A stretch of 64,000 nt of DNA, taken from Anser cygnoides. Lineage: Eukaryota; Chordata; Aves; Anseriformes; Anatidae. This document shows, one piece after another, positions 1 through 13,380 of the stretch. The DNA is taken from assembly GCF_040182565.1 (NCBI RefSeq), contig NC_089873.1:88978001-89042000 (forward strand). The letters run 5' to 3'. Position 1 is the stretch's first letter; every line of letters begins with the position of its first letter. The position numbers and the translations under genes were made by a program. The notes beneath the pieces were generated by a model. It was not told the origin of the DNA and searched no databases. It was given only the letters and a program-made list of their open reading frames with translations.

Positions 1-278
1 GTTTTGAAGATGTCAAATTAAAAACCTGAGTATGATACTAGTAACTGCAAAAATGATTAACTATAGAGGGGCACATCATTATATAGAGTATAATGCTGTG
101 AGAATAGAAGAAAAAAAAAAAAACTTTCTTAAGTTTTAAGACCATCTTAATTACAAATGTGGGTCCATTACTGGCGGACCCCGAGGTAGTTTGAGTGGGA
201 TAAGGCCCTTCTTTCTTTACTGCATTTCCCACCTATGAGTTGATCCTTTTAGGGGAATAATGTGGCATTATTTCATAA
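1..278. other. Unassigned intronic sequence
   Basis: No gene or known repeat recognised. It contains a 13-base poly-A at 111-123 and a slightly GC-richer patch at 160-215. Confidence 0.5.
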
Positions 279-1002
279 AATCACAGAATCACAGAATGGT
301 TTGGGTTGGAAGGTTCCCTTAAGGATTATGTAGTTCCAACCCCCTGCCATGGGCAGGGACACCTCCACCAGATGAGGTTGCCCAAAGCCCCATCCAGCCT
401 GGCCTTGAACATTTCCAGGGATGGGGCATCCACAGATTCTCTGGGCAGCCTGTTCCAAGGCCTCACCACCCTCAGAGCGAAGAATTTCTTCTTTATACCT
501 AGTATAAATCTGCCCTTTTTTAGTTTAAAACCATTACCCCTTGTCCTACTTACTACATGCCTTTGTATGAAGTCCCTCTCCAGCTTTTCTGTAGACTCAC
601 TTTAGGCACTGGAAGGCCACCATGAGGTCTCCCCAGAGCCTTTTCTCCAGGCTGAACATCCCCAACCCACTCAGCCTGTCTTCATAGGAGAGGTGTTCCA
701 GCCCTCTAAGCATCCTTATGGCCCTCCTCTGAACTTGCTCCAATTTATGTTGGAAGCCCCAGAGCTGAAGGCAGGGCTTCAGGTGGGGTCTCACAAGAGC
801 AGAGCAGAAGGGTACAATCACCTCCCTCGCCCTACTGGCCATGCTTCTTTTGATGCAGCCCAGGATACAGTTGGCTTTCTGGGCTGCAAGCACACACTGC
901 CAACTCATGTTGAGCTTCTCATTAACAAACACCCCCAGGTCCTTCTCCTCAGGGCTGCTCTCAATCCATTCTCAGTCCAGCCTGTATTTGTGCTTGGGAT
1001 TG
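279..1002 (-). mobile_element. CR1 LINE, 3' part with reverse transcriptase C-terminus
   Basis: The left end (TCACAGAATCACAGAATGG, then TTTGGGTTGGAAGG) is the reverse complement of the standard avian CR1 3' terminus with its short tandem tail, so the element lies on the minus strand with its 3' end at 279. The minus-strand frame at 597-932 still reads as the C-terminal part of CR1 ORF2, with pieces such as LAAQKAN, ALVRPHLK and RGLEHLSYEDRL. The element is 5'-truncated near 1002, the usual outcome of CR1 target-primed reverse transcription. A stop and frame breaks make it inactive. The CR1 subfamily was not determined. Confidence 0.92.
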
Positions 1003-4000
1003 TTGATTTCATCAGCATTTTCTTTATTTCAATGAGACTAAAAGATTAAAAACTGTTTGCTTTACAGAAATATTAAGTATGCTGAACCCTGTGGAGTGAC
1101 AGCATAGAAACTCATAGCACCCAGGAGGAGATCACATCTCCTGGGACACTCCTGGGACACTGAGCCCTGCTGATTGAGGTATGCCTGGATCCCCCTGTTC
1201 CTGCTGGGAGGGCACTGACTGTGAGAAACTTACTACGTTAATAATGAACTTATTAATTAAGTTAATAAAAAGTTAATGATAGTACTAGAACATCAGTAAA
1301 ATATCAGTAATATCACACCCTCAAACTTGAGATGATGTTGAAGAAAAAGATACAGAAGTCTTGTGGGGTTATTGAGCACGGAGAGAAATGTACTGCCACT
1401 AAAATAAGCTCTCCTCAGGAATTCCTTTCTGTGATGCTAGAGGCAAAATTGCAAAAGCATCTTAGTTTGATCAAGATAGTAACTTACACTAAGGCTTTTC
1501 TTCTCAGAGGTAGTGCAGTGGCTTTGTCGAGCTGCAGGAACAACCTTTAGTGTCAACTTGTGCTATTTTTTTGTCCTTAATCCTTAAACTTCATACATTT
1601 CTCAAATTCCTTCTTAAGAAAGTTGATGGACATAAGCTTTATATCAAGCTTACACAGTTTCACTTAACATAATCATTCAATGAACTTTTATTTGGGAACT
1701 GGTCAGCCAAGTAAGCACAAGTAATACTTAAGAGAAATGAAATAATGACCACAAAGACCCATGTTTTAGTTTTGGTTCACATAAACTAGAGCTTCTGCAT
1801 TCTTTTTTTAACAGCCTGAGATCATACCTCCAGTAATAAATTAAAAGGTCTTTATTTCTATCTGACTAAATCTTCAACAGTGAAATTGCTTATGTCTGTG
1901 AGAGAGTACCTGTTACTAGCTGAACTAAAAAGACTAAATCTTTTCATTTATTTCAGAAATCCACATGTCAGCAATAATATATTGGTGTCTCACTAGACAG
2001 GAGATACTGAAATTCTCAAGAGAAGGAGAGAGAACAGGAAACTTGTCACCTACGGACATCACCCATTAAAAACTTTTGATTGACTGAAAATGAACATTCT
2101 AGTTCCCAGATTGTATTTGTATGTTATTTTGTTGTATTTCACATCTAACTGTTATTCCTGGAGAAAAACAGCATCTCCAAGCGTCCCAGAGAGCTTCTAT
2201 GCATACGTATTACATGTATCTTTGGTAAAATTAAATTTCATTATCCAGGTCTCAAGAACAATCACCGTAGTCACATAATTTATATTTCTTGGCCATGAAA
2301 TCTCAAATGGTTCATATTTACCGGTATGAGCCATTGTTAATGTCATCTTTTTTGTTTTGTTTTGTTACAGAGCAGAGATGTGAGAATTTAGATTCCTGGT
2401 AGAAAGCATATTTTTTAATATGGACAGTTACTTCTTTGATAAAGTCACATTTCTTTTCAAAAGACAATAAAAATATTGTTACTTTGGATGATGATAAAAT
2501 CATGAAACAAAAGATACTCTTTTTCTAAAGTATCAATCAGCTAATTAGCATTCATCCAAAAAGAACAATTTGCTTTTCCTCAAGACCATATGTTTCTAGT
2601 GGACCTGTGAATATCTTACTATGTTTGCTATCATCTTTCTTAATCTCTGCTGTGTATGGTAATGATTTTCCTTTTTATAGAGGGGGTCAGGGATATTTGT
2701 TTTATTTGTTGATTCCCTTTTTTGTAGTCCTTCACGGAATAATTACGAAAGAGGTTTCCTTACTCTCATGTTCCTTACAAGCACACTGGTGCTTCCAATG
2801 GAGTGTGACTGGTTTGAAAAATGCTGCTATCATTTCAGTTTCATGACTTCTAATGACTGTCTTAGGAGAATGGCAGTAGTTATGAGCAAATCACATGAGT
2901 AAACTTGAGTCATAGTACACAACACAGTCTTATAGGTTAAAATAATTCTTTTGCTTTGGTTTCTTCAGTTAGTTCAGTTACTAACTGATGTCAAATGTAC
3001 TGATCTTTTAATCTCAGAATACACATGCAGGTGGTAACATGTAAGCTTCTCATGAAATATAAGAAACAGAAATGTGTGAAATGAAAGGCATGTCACAATA
3101 ACTTTTGGCTTGTGACATAATCATGAGTAAAAAGAAAAACACACCTGTAAAATGCTTTTTTTTGTACTTGCTCTAAATGATTGACACAAAATCCATTATA
3201 TTTATTCAATTTATTTATTTTAACAATTTTATTTATTTTAACAATTTATTCAGCCAGTGCACTTGGCAGTAATTATAAAAATTCAATAATTTTGCCCTAA
3301 ATTCACATTAATAAACTAAACATAGCTAAAATCTAAACATCAAAACTCTGATCAAAACTTATAAAACCTATCAAAAAATGAAATGCCAATATAAAAATCT
3401 AATTAAATTTTGTCATATCCAGGGCAAGATGCCATGTCTCCAAAGAGTCTTCATTTACAAATGCATTGGACTGTAAATATATAACTAGGGATTATTATAA
3501 TGATGATGACATTTACTTCCATTCTGGAAAAAAAATCTGTATTTACAGTAATTACCGTATATTATATATTTTTCATAAATAATTGATTTCCAAATGGCTT
3601 GAATATTACAATTACTAACAACAATAACATTGATAATATTCTTCACTTGTTAAATAAATTAAGTTCAAACTCTGTTTCAAAGACCTCATAAACCTGCTAG
3701 CATTTGGAAATATGGTTTTGGTAGGTTTTGACAATGAAGGAAATGCACCATTTGTTCACTAATTTGAGTGAAATTTTGGGGCACATTTTCTCGTTTCTCA
3801 ATTTCTGTGCCTACAGTTTCACCCATTCCTGTTAGCACAGCAGTAGTTATAAACAACTTCAGCAATATAGCTCCATTTAAATCATCAGTAGATCTAGAAA
3901 CAAAACAGTTGTTTTACCATTCTAGCAGGGGCTCTAAACTAAAGTTTTCCTAACATTAAGAATCTTTTCCTCCCAAAACAATTGTTTCCTGCCTTGCTAA

Positions 4001-5239
4001 TATTTTAAAAAGGAAAAACTCTCTACTTTGGTACTTCCAGTAGCAAAACATACATTATTGAATGAAATCTAAAAGGATAAAATTAAATTGATCTCTTGGT
4101 ATCTATCGATCCAAAACAGAACAGTACTTATTTGAAGCTCATACATTCCTGATATACCTGCAACATACTTCCAGATCTTTGTTTTTGCCTTATTAAATCT
4201 GTTGATGTATTATCACAGAAAGAATAGCTAGCTAATTAAATTTTCTGAAGCAAAGAAAGGAATGATTTATATTAGGAAGGTCACATTTCCCTGTCAAGCT
4301 GTCCTATCTCTAATACATGATTCCATCAATCTCTAAGATTGGAGTACTTGGAGGGAGTTTATATACTGCTAACTCCTTCCCTCTGAATTCATACTTGTCT
4401 AAAGTGTAAATTAAAAAAAAAAAAAAAGACCAAAGGGACAACATTTGATATTTTGCATGGCCAGGAAAGAAAGTAGAAAGGGCTAATTACAAACACTGAA
4501 TACTTCAATGTATTTTCCAGTGGTTGTTACAAACCCTACAACAAAAATTCATATAGATAATTCCATCACAATGACTTTTTAAAGTTGCATATCTACACAT
4601 ATTTATGCATGTGTACCTGTGCTTACTGTCGCAGAATTTTAAAATCAAAAAAAATTACTTTTTTTCAAAATATATTCAGTTTTTAGCATTGAGAACAAGC
4701 AATAAGGAAGATTCTAACAGCCTGAAAATACTTCCCTCTCAGAACCTCTGAAATAGGAGTTCAGCAACAGCTGAAAAGAAGTGGGATCTGCTTCTTGTGT
4801 GATCAAAACAATGCACTGCATTGCCTTCAGTGATCAGTTTTGTGATTTGTGTGAGAAATTAGACTAATAACAATTACTTCTGTGTTCCTTTCTGGTGAAG
4901 CTGCAATTCTATTAAAACTATTTAAAATGTATTAATTTTATACTGTGTTACCTTTTACTATGTCATATTTAGTGAGCATGAAAACTTGTCTTTTCAGGTT
5001 ATTGGTATACGTCAGATTAATTTTTTACAACTTTTTTCCATCCATTGACTTGTACAAAAGTTCAAATCATTAAATGTTTGCAGATAAGATATAGGAAAAA
5101 TGCTTCACTTTTCTCAGCTTTCTCCTCTAGGCAAAAATATTTTTCATTCATCTTTACATGACTCAAATCTGCCCTGATATTCTAGACCCCTCTCCAATAC
5201 TTGGTGATTGATCTTCTAGCACTGAAATGGTCTTTTACA
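1003..5239. other. AT-rich intronic sequence without recognised genes
   Basis: No coding signal. Visible structure: a TTTTG run at about 2347-2366; a roughly 20-bp AT-rich tandem duplication at about 3208-3250; and a 15-base poly-A at 4413-4427. Open frames here are short and lack splice context. Confidence 0.5.
1120..1145. repeat. Short inverted repeat
   Basis: CCCAGGAG at 1120-1127 and CTCCTGGG at 1138-1145 form a perfect 8-bp stem with a 10-base loop, in a GC-richer patch just past the 5' end of the CR1. No function is evident. Confidence 0.5.
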
Positions 5240-6170
5240 ATGCACAAGAAGTCAAGCAGGCATGGCAGAAGGTCAGCATGGAATTAGGGAGTTCCTGATT
5301 GAGCTCACACATACAAAAGAAATGTATCGAAAATGAAAACAAGGTTAAACCATCTTTAGAGGAATACAGAAGGTGTATGTAGGAATACATACCCTGGATA
5401 TGTAGGAATAGAATTAGGAAATCTAAAGTCCAGCTGAACATGAAGTGGGGTATGAAGATCCTATACATACACCAACAAAAGAAAGACATGGGAAAATGTG
5501 GGCTTACTACCCAGTGAGGCAGAAGTCTTGAGGACAAATGACATGGAAAAGGCTAAGGCAGGCCATGAATCAATTTCCATGATGATGTGAGTGGCTGTGT
5601 GGCCAAGGGCAGAGCAGTGATGACTATTTACCTTGACTTTATCAAGGCTTTTGACATGGTCTGCCATAGTATCTCTGAATACATCCACAGCCAGTTTGTA
5701 GATGACGCTCATCTAGAGGGAGAGGTTGATATGGAGACAAGGGCTGGCATTCAGAGGGATTTTGAGAAGCAGACAAACAAAAATCCCCAAAGTTCATCAA
5801 AGGCAAATGCAAAATCTTGCATATGGAAAATGGGATAAGCCCGTGTAGTTGTGCAGGCTGGGAACAGATTGGCCATAAAAGACCTTTGCAGAAAAGGACT
5901 GGGAGTCTTGGTGGACACAAGTTGAATGTGACTTCACAGTACAAGAACAACACTGACATTCTGCAGTGAGTCCAGTGGAGGTTCAACAAGATGGTGAAGG
6001 GCCTGAAGCATATAAGATACACAGAGAAGCTTGTATTCAGCCTGAGAAGAGAAGGCTAAGGAGGCATCTACTATGCTGTCAGCAGTTAATTAACATCTGG
6101 TCACAGAGAAGTCAGCAGTGAAAGCACAGAAGGCAACTGTACCATGTTGCAGTAATGAGAACCCTGGTAT
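5240..6170 (+). mobile_element. Old CR1 LINE, plus strand, internally deleted reverse transcriptase
   Basis: The plus strand keeps recognisable CR1 ORF2 pieces in the right order: the connecting region before the reverse transcriptase (about 5395-5560, GGGAAAATGTGGGC-like); reverse transcriptase motif A (YLDFIKAFDMV, about 5629-5661); a jump to the catalytic FADD region, now FVDDAHLEGE (about 5695-5724); then the GVLV-like strip (about 5905-5935) and the region before RGLEH (about 5970-6030). The sequence between motif A and motif C, normally a few hundred bases, is missing after GCCATAGTATCT. Stops and shifts throughout show a long-dead copy, older than the CR1 at 0.3 kb. Confidence 0.8.
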
Positions 6171-9100
6171 GATATAAAGACAAAAAATGCTCATAATGAA
6201 GACAGTCAGGCACAAAGCTAAGTTGCCCAAAGACTGACATCTACTTCCATTTCAGTATACGTAAAACATAACTGCCATTGCATTTTTTAATTGTGTGTTG
6301 CTGACAATGTCAGACCTCTCTGAACACCTTTACTGGCTATCTGATTTCCAGCTTTAGATCGTGTAATAACTCTGCACCTCCTTCTCTATTAGTGTGTCTA
6401 CTGTTGTGTGCCTAAACAAATTATTAGGCTCTCTGTCCTTTGAGCCATTTCTCATGACAATTTTACCATTCTGCTTACAAGAGTTAAGGTGACTAATAAT
6501 AGAGAGACAACAGGAAAAAATGGGTTAACTGGCATTTGTGAAACCATACATAACCTTGTTGCAGCTTAGCTTCCTGTTCACTTACATTTCTTCAGCATAG
6601 TGAATTAATTTTCCTTTATGATGGTAGGTACCTCATACCAAGTGGGAAAATTGAACTGAACCAAATTCTAGTGTTCCCGCAAAGACCGACCATTATTACA
6701 TTGTAACTTTTTACAGTTATAAGGGACTTAAGAGACTAATATCTGCTTCAAAGTTTTCCTTTCCCCAAAAGATCTGTGGTCATAAAAGCAGAGACCATGC
6801 ATGAATGTGACCTTTCTGGCAATATCCAATGTCAAATTTCTGGTTTTGGCCACTGGAACTCCCTTTAATTACAAGAGCTATTTATAAATGTACTTTTCTT
6901 TTACTTTTATTAAATCAGTTATGGCACACTTTTTCTGAGATAAACTTCTTGTTCTCCTGTAACAAAAAAACAAAGAGATAGTATAATCATATGTTGTATC
7001 AAAAACCACTGTAGTGTTTTTGTTTGCTTACGGTAAGTGACCACTCATCATATTATATGATAGCTTTTCCTGATCTCCATCAACCACTTACAGTAAAACC
7101 TTATTAAAACTCTGGTGTAATTCATCTGTTGCAGGCATTGTACAAGGCAGTGGTGAGGCAGCAAGAGTAAATTCTGTCAAAGGTGAAAGCAGAGCTAATG
7201 TGAACACTGGGAACTTCTAGCAGCTTTTAAATTAAGTGGAGTACGCATATAATGATTGTATATGATTTCTCTTCTGTCTTGTGACTGTTCATAACAGCAT
7301 CAGAAATATTTGCAGGCTGAACGTAAACAATTTATTTTCTGCAGGACAGAGACAAATTGCAACTTAAATGAACCCTCTGCAACATATATAAATTCTGTAA
7401 CAGAATATTTATATTTTGAGAATATACATACAGTGGAGACTTACTGCATACTACTAGGTTAGGTTTCACATCTGTAGTTTGAAGAGCTATCATATTTATT
7501 GGTTCGACTCTCCTAGTACTACTACACTGTCAAAGCCAACAGCGAGGCACGGTTTATATCACCAGAATGACTACTTGTTTTGGTGTATATAAACTATCCT
7601 CCTGAACAATATTGGTTGCTACATAAAGGTAGATGATTTTTTTCCCATAATTTTTGACCATAAATCTACATCTTCATATAAATAGGAAATTTAAAAAATG
7701 TATTAAGATAGTTATCTAACAGATGTAGATTGTTTCCAAAAATCACCATAATTCTCTTCCCCTTCCTTCTTGTGTTATTAATAAATAGATTAAATGTAAA
7801 GCCTGGTCATTCTTGATTCCATCCATTGTTCCAACTTTTTATGTCTTGAGAGCCTAAAGAAATGTTGTGTGACAGTAAAAGGCAGCTGAGAATAAGTTCA
7901 TTTACTTAGATTAAATAAATACCGTAAGAAGTATTTACAGGATACATTTTTTCCCCTTCAATTATATAAAAAATTATAGCCTCCATAGATTTTTGAAAGA
8001 ATATGCAAATGGAAATGTTTCTTCTTTTGAACTTTGTCCAATTCCAAATTTGATTTTTTCTTAACAGACAAGTATGGTGAAAGCAACAGCGTTAATTCAG
8101 TTTAATCTTTAGTTAAAATAAAAAGAATAGTAACTGTTACATCAGAGAGGAAAAGCAAAACCTTCTCTAACTGCATCCATTGTTCACTGTATAGTACAAG
8201 AGTTTCATACTACTGGAGTGCACTGATCCTGTCTTAGTGAAAAGAAAAAGTAACGAGTTTAGTTCCTGAGTCCTCTTCCTCTTATTTTCCTTGTATTTTG
8301 CTTTCTTATTAGCAACATGAACAAGAAGGTCACTGGGAAACAGTCTACAAGTATCAAAAACAATCTAAGAAAGATTTCTAACTATTATATAGTTAGATAA
8401 AAGATTTCAAAATCATATCAAAGTACAGTATGGGTACTGGGACTTTGACTTCTAACGGGTATAAAGCAAGCTCAGTCAAGAAAGAAGACTTGAATTTACC
8501 TGTAGGACTTCTAGTAAATAAAACAAGCCTCCCGCTGCATTTTAAAACATATTTCAAAGCTTCATAGATGTGACTAATCAGCTCACTGTAGCGGAGAAAG
8601 TACCAATATGCAAAAGGTATTTTCCTTTTTAATCTAAACTTGCATTCACTGTTTTCTTACTACTTTAGAAACATTGTGGAGGGCCTACTTCCTGGATCAC
8701 CTGTCGGTAATATAGAATTATAAGCTGAAAATTCTTTGGTCAGTACACTGAACAGATGAGTAACAATAGAACAGCTTTGTCTTTCTTGGGGCAAAACAGT
8801 TCAATTTAGATTGCAAAGAACACAAACTGTACTTCCTTATAAGACTTTTTCATTTTATCTAATTTATTTGTGCCTTTTTTTTTTTACTCAGGTAATTTAC
8901 AAGACTATTTCTTCAAAATAATTACAACACTGCCCAGCTTAACTTTAGCAAAATTAATAGACATTGTTTACCATATCTGTCATCGTGGGAATATATACTA
9001 GTTTTTCTTGGTAGGAGAAAGTACAGACATCTGAATTTGCATTTCTAAAATTGGCTGTAATAATTTCATACTGTTTTTAAATTTATTAATGAAACAAACT

Positions 9101-9787
9101 TCCAAATTTTTACATCTTGTGCCAAAATCAATTGGAGTTACCCGTCAAATGATTATTTTACTGATCTGAAGTATTTCTACTCTGTATTATATTACCTATT
9201 CTAGCTGAATTACACTACACTAAACCTTACTATCACTCTTTATTGAATTTTTGATGCAAATTGTCTTCCAAATAGCAACTGGTCTGTCAAATTTATATTG
9301 AAAAGATACTGAACTACTAAACTTTACTGAAAATCATATTGTACTGAAACATCACAGTAGACTTTTCAGACTAATGTACTCCACTGCAAGCTAATATACT
9401 ATGACATTTTGAAATGCTGATAAAACTGATGTTCTATCTGTACTGCATCAATTTTAACAATTGTCCTATGTCACTTTCCTGCACTTTCAGATTACTTACA
9501 CTGATTGTCTTCACTTGCTTTTCTGGCAATTTAGTAATGTTATAGATGCAGTTGTTCTAAAGCACTTAAGGCATCTCGTAAACGTTTGGCACGATGTGTT
9601 TTATCTGATTTTACCCATTAGACTGGATAAAAAACAGAATTTTATTGCATATCTATATTTGGCGATGAAGTTGTACTTACCACAAAAAGTAATAGTAATA
9701 TGAACCAACATAAGATGACCTCAACCATTCACAAACTTTAAGAAATGAGCATGTTATCATCTGTTGGGAAAAATCACTTATGGTATC

Positions 9788-9805
9788 TTTTTTTTTTTTT
9801 TTTTT
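9788..9805. repeat. Poly-T, 18 bases
   Basis: Uninterrupted T run; no recognisable SINE or LINE body adjoins it. Confidence 0.9.
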
Positions 9806-10638
9806 AATGGTAGCATCTCCAAACTCCCTATATTGGCTCTTCTTTTCAGTGTGGATTTCATCATTCAAACTAGAGTAGCGCTAGCCTGGTTATCAACATC
9901 TCTATTTCTTTATTATTGATCCTTAAATATCTGTCCGAACCCAGTTATTTTGGGTTACTCCTGAATGCAACACATGCATTATTACCTGGTTAACACGCTT
10001 TAAAAATGGATGCACTCTCTTACCAATTCCTGTTTCTTGAAGTGTTTAGTGTAATGAACATTTTCATCACAGCTTTCATGCAAAAAGAATTCCTAACTGA
10101 CAATCTGAGCATATCTTATAATCAAAAACTTCCTAGGGAGCATTTCAGTATTCATTTGCTTTAATAACTTTAACACAAATGCATAGTTGTAATAAGGATG
10201 CATGTATGAATGCAAAAGTAGATACTAACATACAGTATAACTGTGTTAAACAGACAAGTATCTCCATTTCCAAATGGTTGCTAGGTGGAAAACAGTGTAT
10301 TTGTTTTTGATATGTGCTTATACATAGGAAGGTCAAAGGGATGTGTTTCAAGGTATTTGGTCAGTTTCATATTGTTTTGAAAGCATCATTATTTTTTACT
10401 CTCTTTTTTAAATTATGTAAAATGCTTTGAAGATGTGAACTGATATATTTTACAAGTTCAAGATTTAGACATTATGCCTATGAGTATGAATATAATTGAG
10501 AAAAAGAACTCCAATGTTCAGAGTTGCATGATACTGTAATACTGCACTAAGATGACATACTGATGACAGAGTACCCCCAGCTGACATCCAGGTTGCAAAC
10601 CATTATCAATTGATATACCAGGATAAACATACATGGGC

Positions 10639-10659
10639 AATAATAATAATAATAATAAA
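10639..10659. repeat. (AAT)7 microsatellite
   Basis: Seven perfect AAT units, followed by AA. Confidence 0.9.
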
Positions 10660-12070
10660 ATCTTATTAAACTGATTTAGACGATGTGAATATGGGACACT
10701 GGAGCAAATCCTGTGTTTGATACTGGGTTCAGGCTTTGATATAGGACTGGGATCCTGACATCTCAAAGTCTAGATGTAGTTGGGGATATTTTTCAGGTGG
10801 TGGTGATAGGTTGAAGATAGAAACTACATATTTGAATTAAAAGGTATTAACATTTTCTAACAAGGCAAAATTTCACTTGACTTGGAGAATTCAATCATAA
10901 CACTGTTGTCATAAATGAATTACTTTATTATTAAATTATCCTATATATGATCTGTCATTTTTGTTTTAAGTACCTTAAACTAATGTCATCATAATTTCTT
11001 TGTCCCATTTTCCAACTGACCAACTGTCAGTTACTATTTCTAGACACAATTACAAATTCAGCACAGAACATGGCAAAAAGAATTCAGAACAGATTGAACA
11101 CTGAAGGGAATCTAACTGACGTAGCTAGCTGAAATGGAAATGTTGCAAGCCTGCTAACAGATTGGAAAGTAGCAAGCCAAATGAACTGACAAATGCGGCC
11201 AGAAAACTTGTGAGACAGCAGGGTACAAAAAAGCTAGATTTACAACAATTAGGATATACTAGTAATTTAAAAAATGCAACACATCATAAGATATGCACAA
11301 CTTTAGGGAACTATCTAGAGATATGTATATCTTAATACTGCTATTAACAAGTCAGTAAGTAATTAATTAGATGATCTCTGTACTTAACACAGTATTTTAA
11401 TTAATTTAAACTGAAAGTTACAAAACTGAAAATAGTCAGGGTTACCTTAACATTATGAATTTTCTGCTGAAAAAGGTATTTAATTATCTATGTATATAGA
11501 AAATGAGAGGAAAAATGTGGCATGTGATGGTTGTTCCTTTATTCTTGACTGATTCCAGGATTCATACAGCAAAATTCCTTTAGTAATTTTGTGTAGTATT
11601 ATTTGTTCCTCTTATGTAGCTGAAGTCAACATGTTACAACTCTTTAACAATGTAAGACAGTACGTATACAAAATACAATGTCATATAGCTTGAAAATATT
11701 TCTCTTGCATTTGAGATAGAAAATAATGCACAATACTTTTCCTGGGGACAAGAAGATGTCCTTCAGAATTCTCAACTAAGAATCAGATCCTGAGAAAAGA
11801 AAGTCTAATTACGTCAATTGTCTACAGGGTCTTTAAAATTAGATTGGGCATTCTTTTTAGAAGATATGTTAATCTATCAATTCATTTGAGAAGAAAAAAA
11901 AAATCCTTACTACTTAAATTAATTTTTTAATGGACAGTGAAATCCATTTTCAGCTACAACTTTTCCTCAATTCCTTTTTCTTTAAAATTCCTGTCTCTCA
12001 ACTGCACTTTGAGTAACACTTATGTAACTAAAAAAAAACCTCTTCTTTTGCCTGCTTCCATCTCCAACAG

Positions 12071-12131
12071 AAAATTCAGTAAGCCCGTTGTGCAAACCTA
12101 CAGACTAAAATAAAAGCCCAGTGTGGCCCAG
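12071..12131 (+). other. Possible non-coding exon antisense to EPHA6 (speculative)
   Basis: A pyrimidine-rich tract ending CTCCAACAG (to 12070) precedes a 61-bp segment that ends CCCAG and is followed by GTGAGT (12132-12137). These look like a plausible acceptor and a strong donor on the plus strand, opposite to EPHA6. All three frames of the segment contain stop codons, so it cannot be an internal coding exon. It could be an exon of an unannotated antisense RNA, but paired splice-like signals also arise by chance in 64 kb. Confidence 0.15.
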
Positions 12132-12469
12132 GTGAGTATATGTTTGGCCCATAAACACAGGCTCAAGTATTGGTGCAGTGGCTGTTAACTGTAATATTTT
12201 CTTTGTTTTTACTTATAGTCATTGATTCTCATTTTAAGTAGATGAGTTTATTTTTGCTAAGACACTTCTAATACATGCTACTTCTATATACCAAATGCAG
12301 CCTTCGCTATACTATTCGTATTTCTAGAAGGCACTGTCAAATTTTTGAAGAGAAATTCAAATATATGCTTTGTATTTTAGAAACTCAATGTAATTTAAAG
12401 GGAATAAAGATCTAGATATGATTTAGAAAATCTTTTTTACCTCCCTAGAAATTATAAATGAGCTGTCTT

Positions 12470-12489
12470 AAAAAAAAAAAAAAAAAAAA
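12470..12489. repeat. Poly-A, 20 bases
   Basis: Uninterrupted A run about 115 bp left of the decayed LTR. It is not clearly the tail of a retroposed element. Confidence 0.9.
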
Positions 12490-12603
12490 GTCAAATATAT
12501 TCCACGACAGAATTGCACATTTTCAGAAATACTTTTCCAGTGCTACCTGTAGATATTGCCAGACTTACTTTGTGAATGAGTTTATTTTTTTCCAGTTGGT
12601 CTC

Positions 12604-13380
12604 TGTGGCCAACAGCCAAACTCATACCCAGATGCTCACTCACTCCTCCCCTCCCTCAGTGGGACAAGGGAAAGAGATTAGGAAGAATAGGAATCAGACA
12701 GTTTTTGGCTCAAGCTAGAAGATAGGAAGATTGCCTACCAATTACCCCCACAGACAAAACAGACTCAATTTGGGGAAAATTAATTTACTACTAGTGAAAA
12801 CAGATTCAGGTAGTGAAAAACTACCTGAAAAAAAAAAATGCTAAAGCAACACCTTTCTTTCTCCCTTTCCCAGGCTTAACTTCACTCCTTCATTCCCAAG
12901 CCCTCTACCACCTCCCTGAGAGGAACAAGTGTTTGTGGGTGGTGGTGCTGAATATCAGTACACAACAGTTTCTTTTTGCTGCTCCTTTCTCTTCATACTT
13001 TTCCTCTGCTCTGTAACAGGCTCTCCATGGGTGGCAGTTCCTCTAGGAACATCCATCATGCTCAGGCATGGTCCTCCATGGGCTGCAGGGGACATCAGCT
13101 CCAGCACCTGGAACACCTCCTCCCCTGATGCCCATGGTGTTCACAGGGCTGTTTCTCTCATTTTTTTTTTTTCCTCATTCCTCTCTGTAACCTTTTGTCT
13201 CTACTGAACACGCTTTGCCAGAGCTGCCCCCACGGTGGCTGTGGGGCCTGGCCATGCCCTGCATGGGGCCATTGGAGCTGTCTGGAACCAGCTGTGTCTG
13301 GCATGGGGCAGCACCGGCCTTGCCTCACTCAGTGGTCCTGTGGCCGTCTGCTACCAGTACCTTGAGAAGGACGCCCAGTG
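12604..13380 (-). mobile_element. Decayed avian endogenous-retrovirus solo LTR, minus strand
   Basis: I recognise a widespread avian LTR in reverse orientation. Landmarks on the plus strand in order: GCTCACTCACTCCTCCCC with GTGGGACAAGGGA (about 12635-12675); CCAATTACCCCCACAGACAAAACAGACTCAATTTGGGG (about 12739-12776, broken here only by substitutions); CCCAGGCTTAACTTCACTCC (about 12869); GGGCTGCAGGGGACATC and CACCTGGAACACCTCCTCCCC (about 13080-13120); and CTGCTACCAGTACCTTG at the right end. The family usually starts TGTATTGGG on its sense strand; here that terminus is degraded. No internal retroviral genes adjoin it, so it is a solo LTR. Several indels and a poly-T show considerable age. Exact ends are approximate. 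Confidence 0.68.

Larger units (their letters stand above)
6171..12603. other. AT-rich intronic sequence without recognised genes
   Basis: No exon or mobile element that I can name. Contents worth listing: poly-T of 18 at 9788-9805, (AAT)7 at 10639-10659, and poly-A of 20 at 12470-12489. A splice-bounded 61-bp segment on the plus strand at 12071-12131 is described separately. Confidence 0.5.

Noticed and set aside
5642..6022. 126-codon open frame, minus strand
   Set aside because: It is the antisense of the plus-strand CR1 relic.
7501..7511. GGTTCGACTCT, similar to a tRNA B box
   Set aside because: No A box at the proper distance upstream and no cloverleaf or acceptor stem can be drawn.
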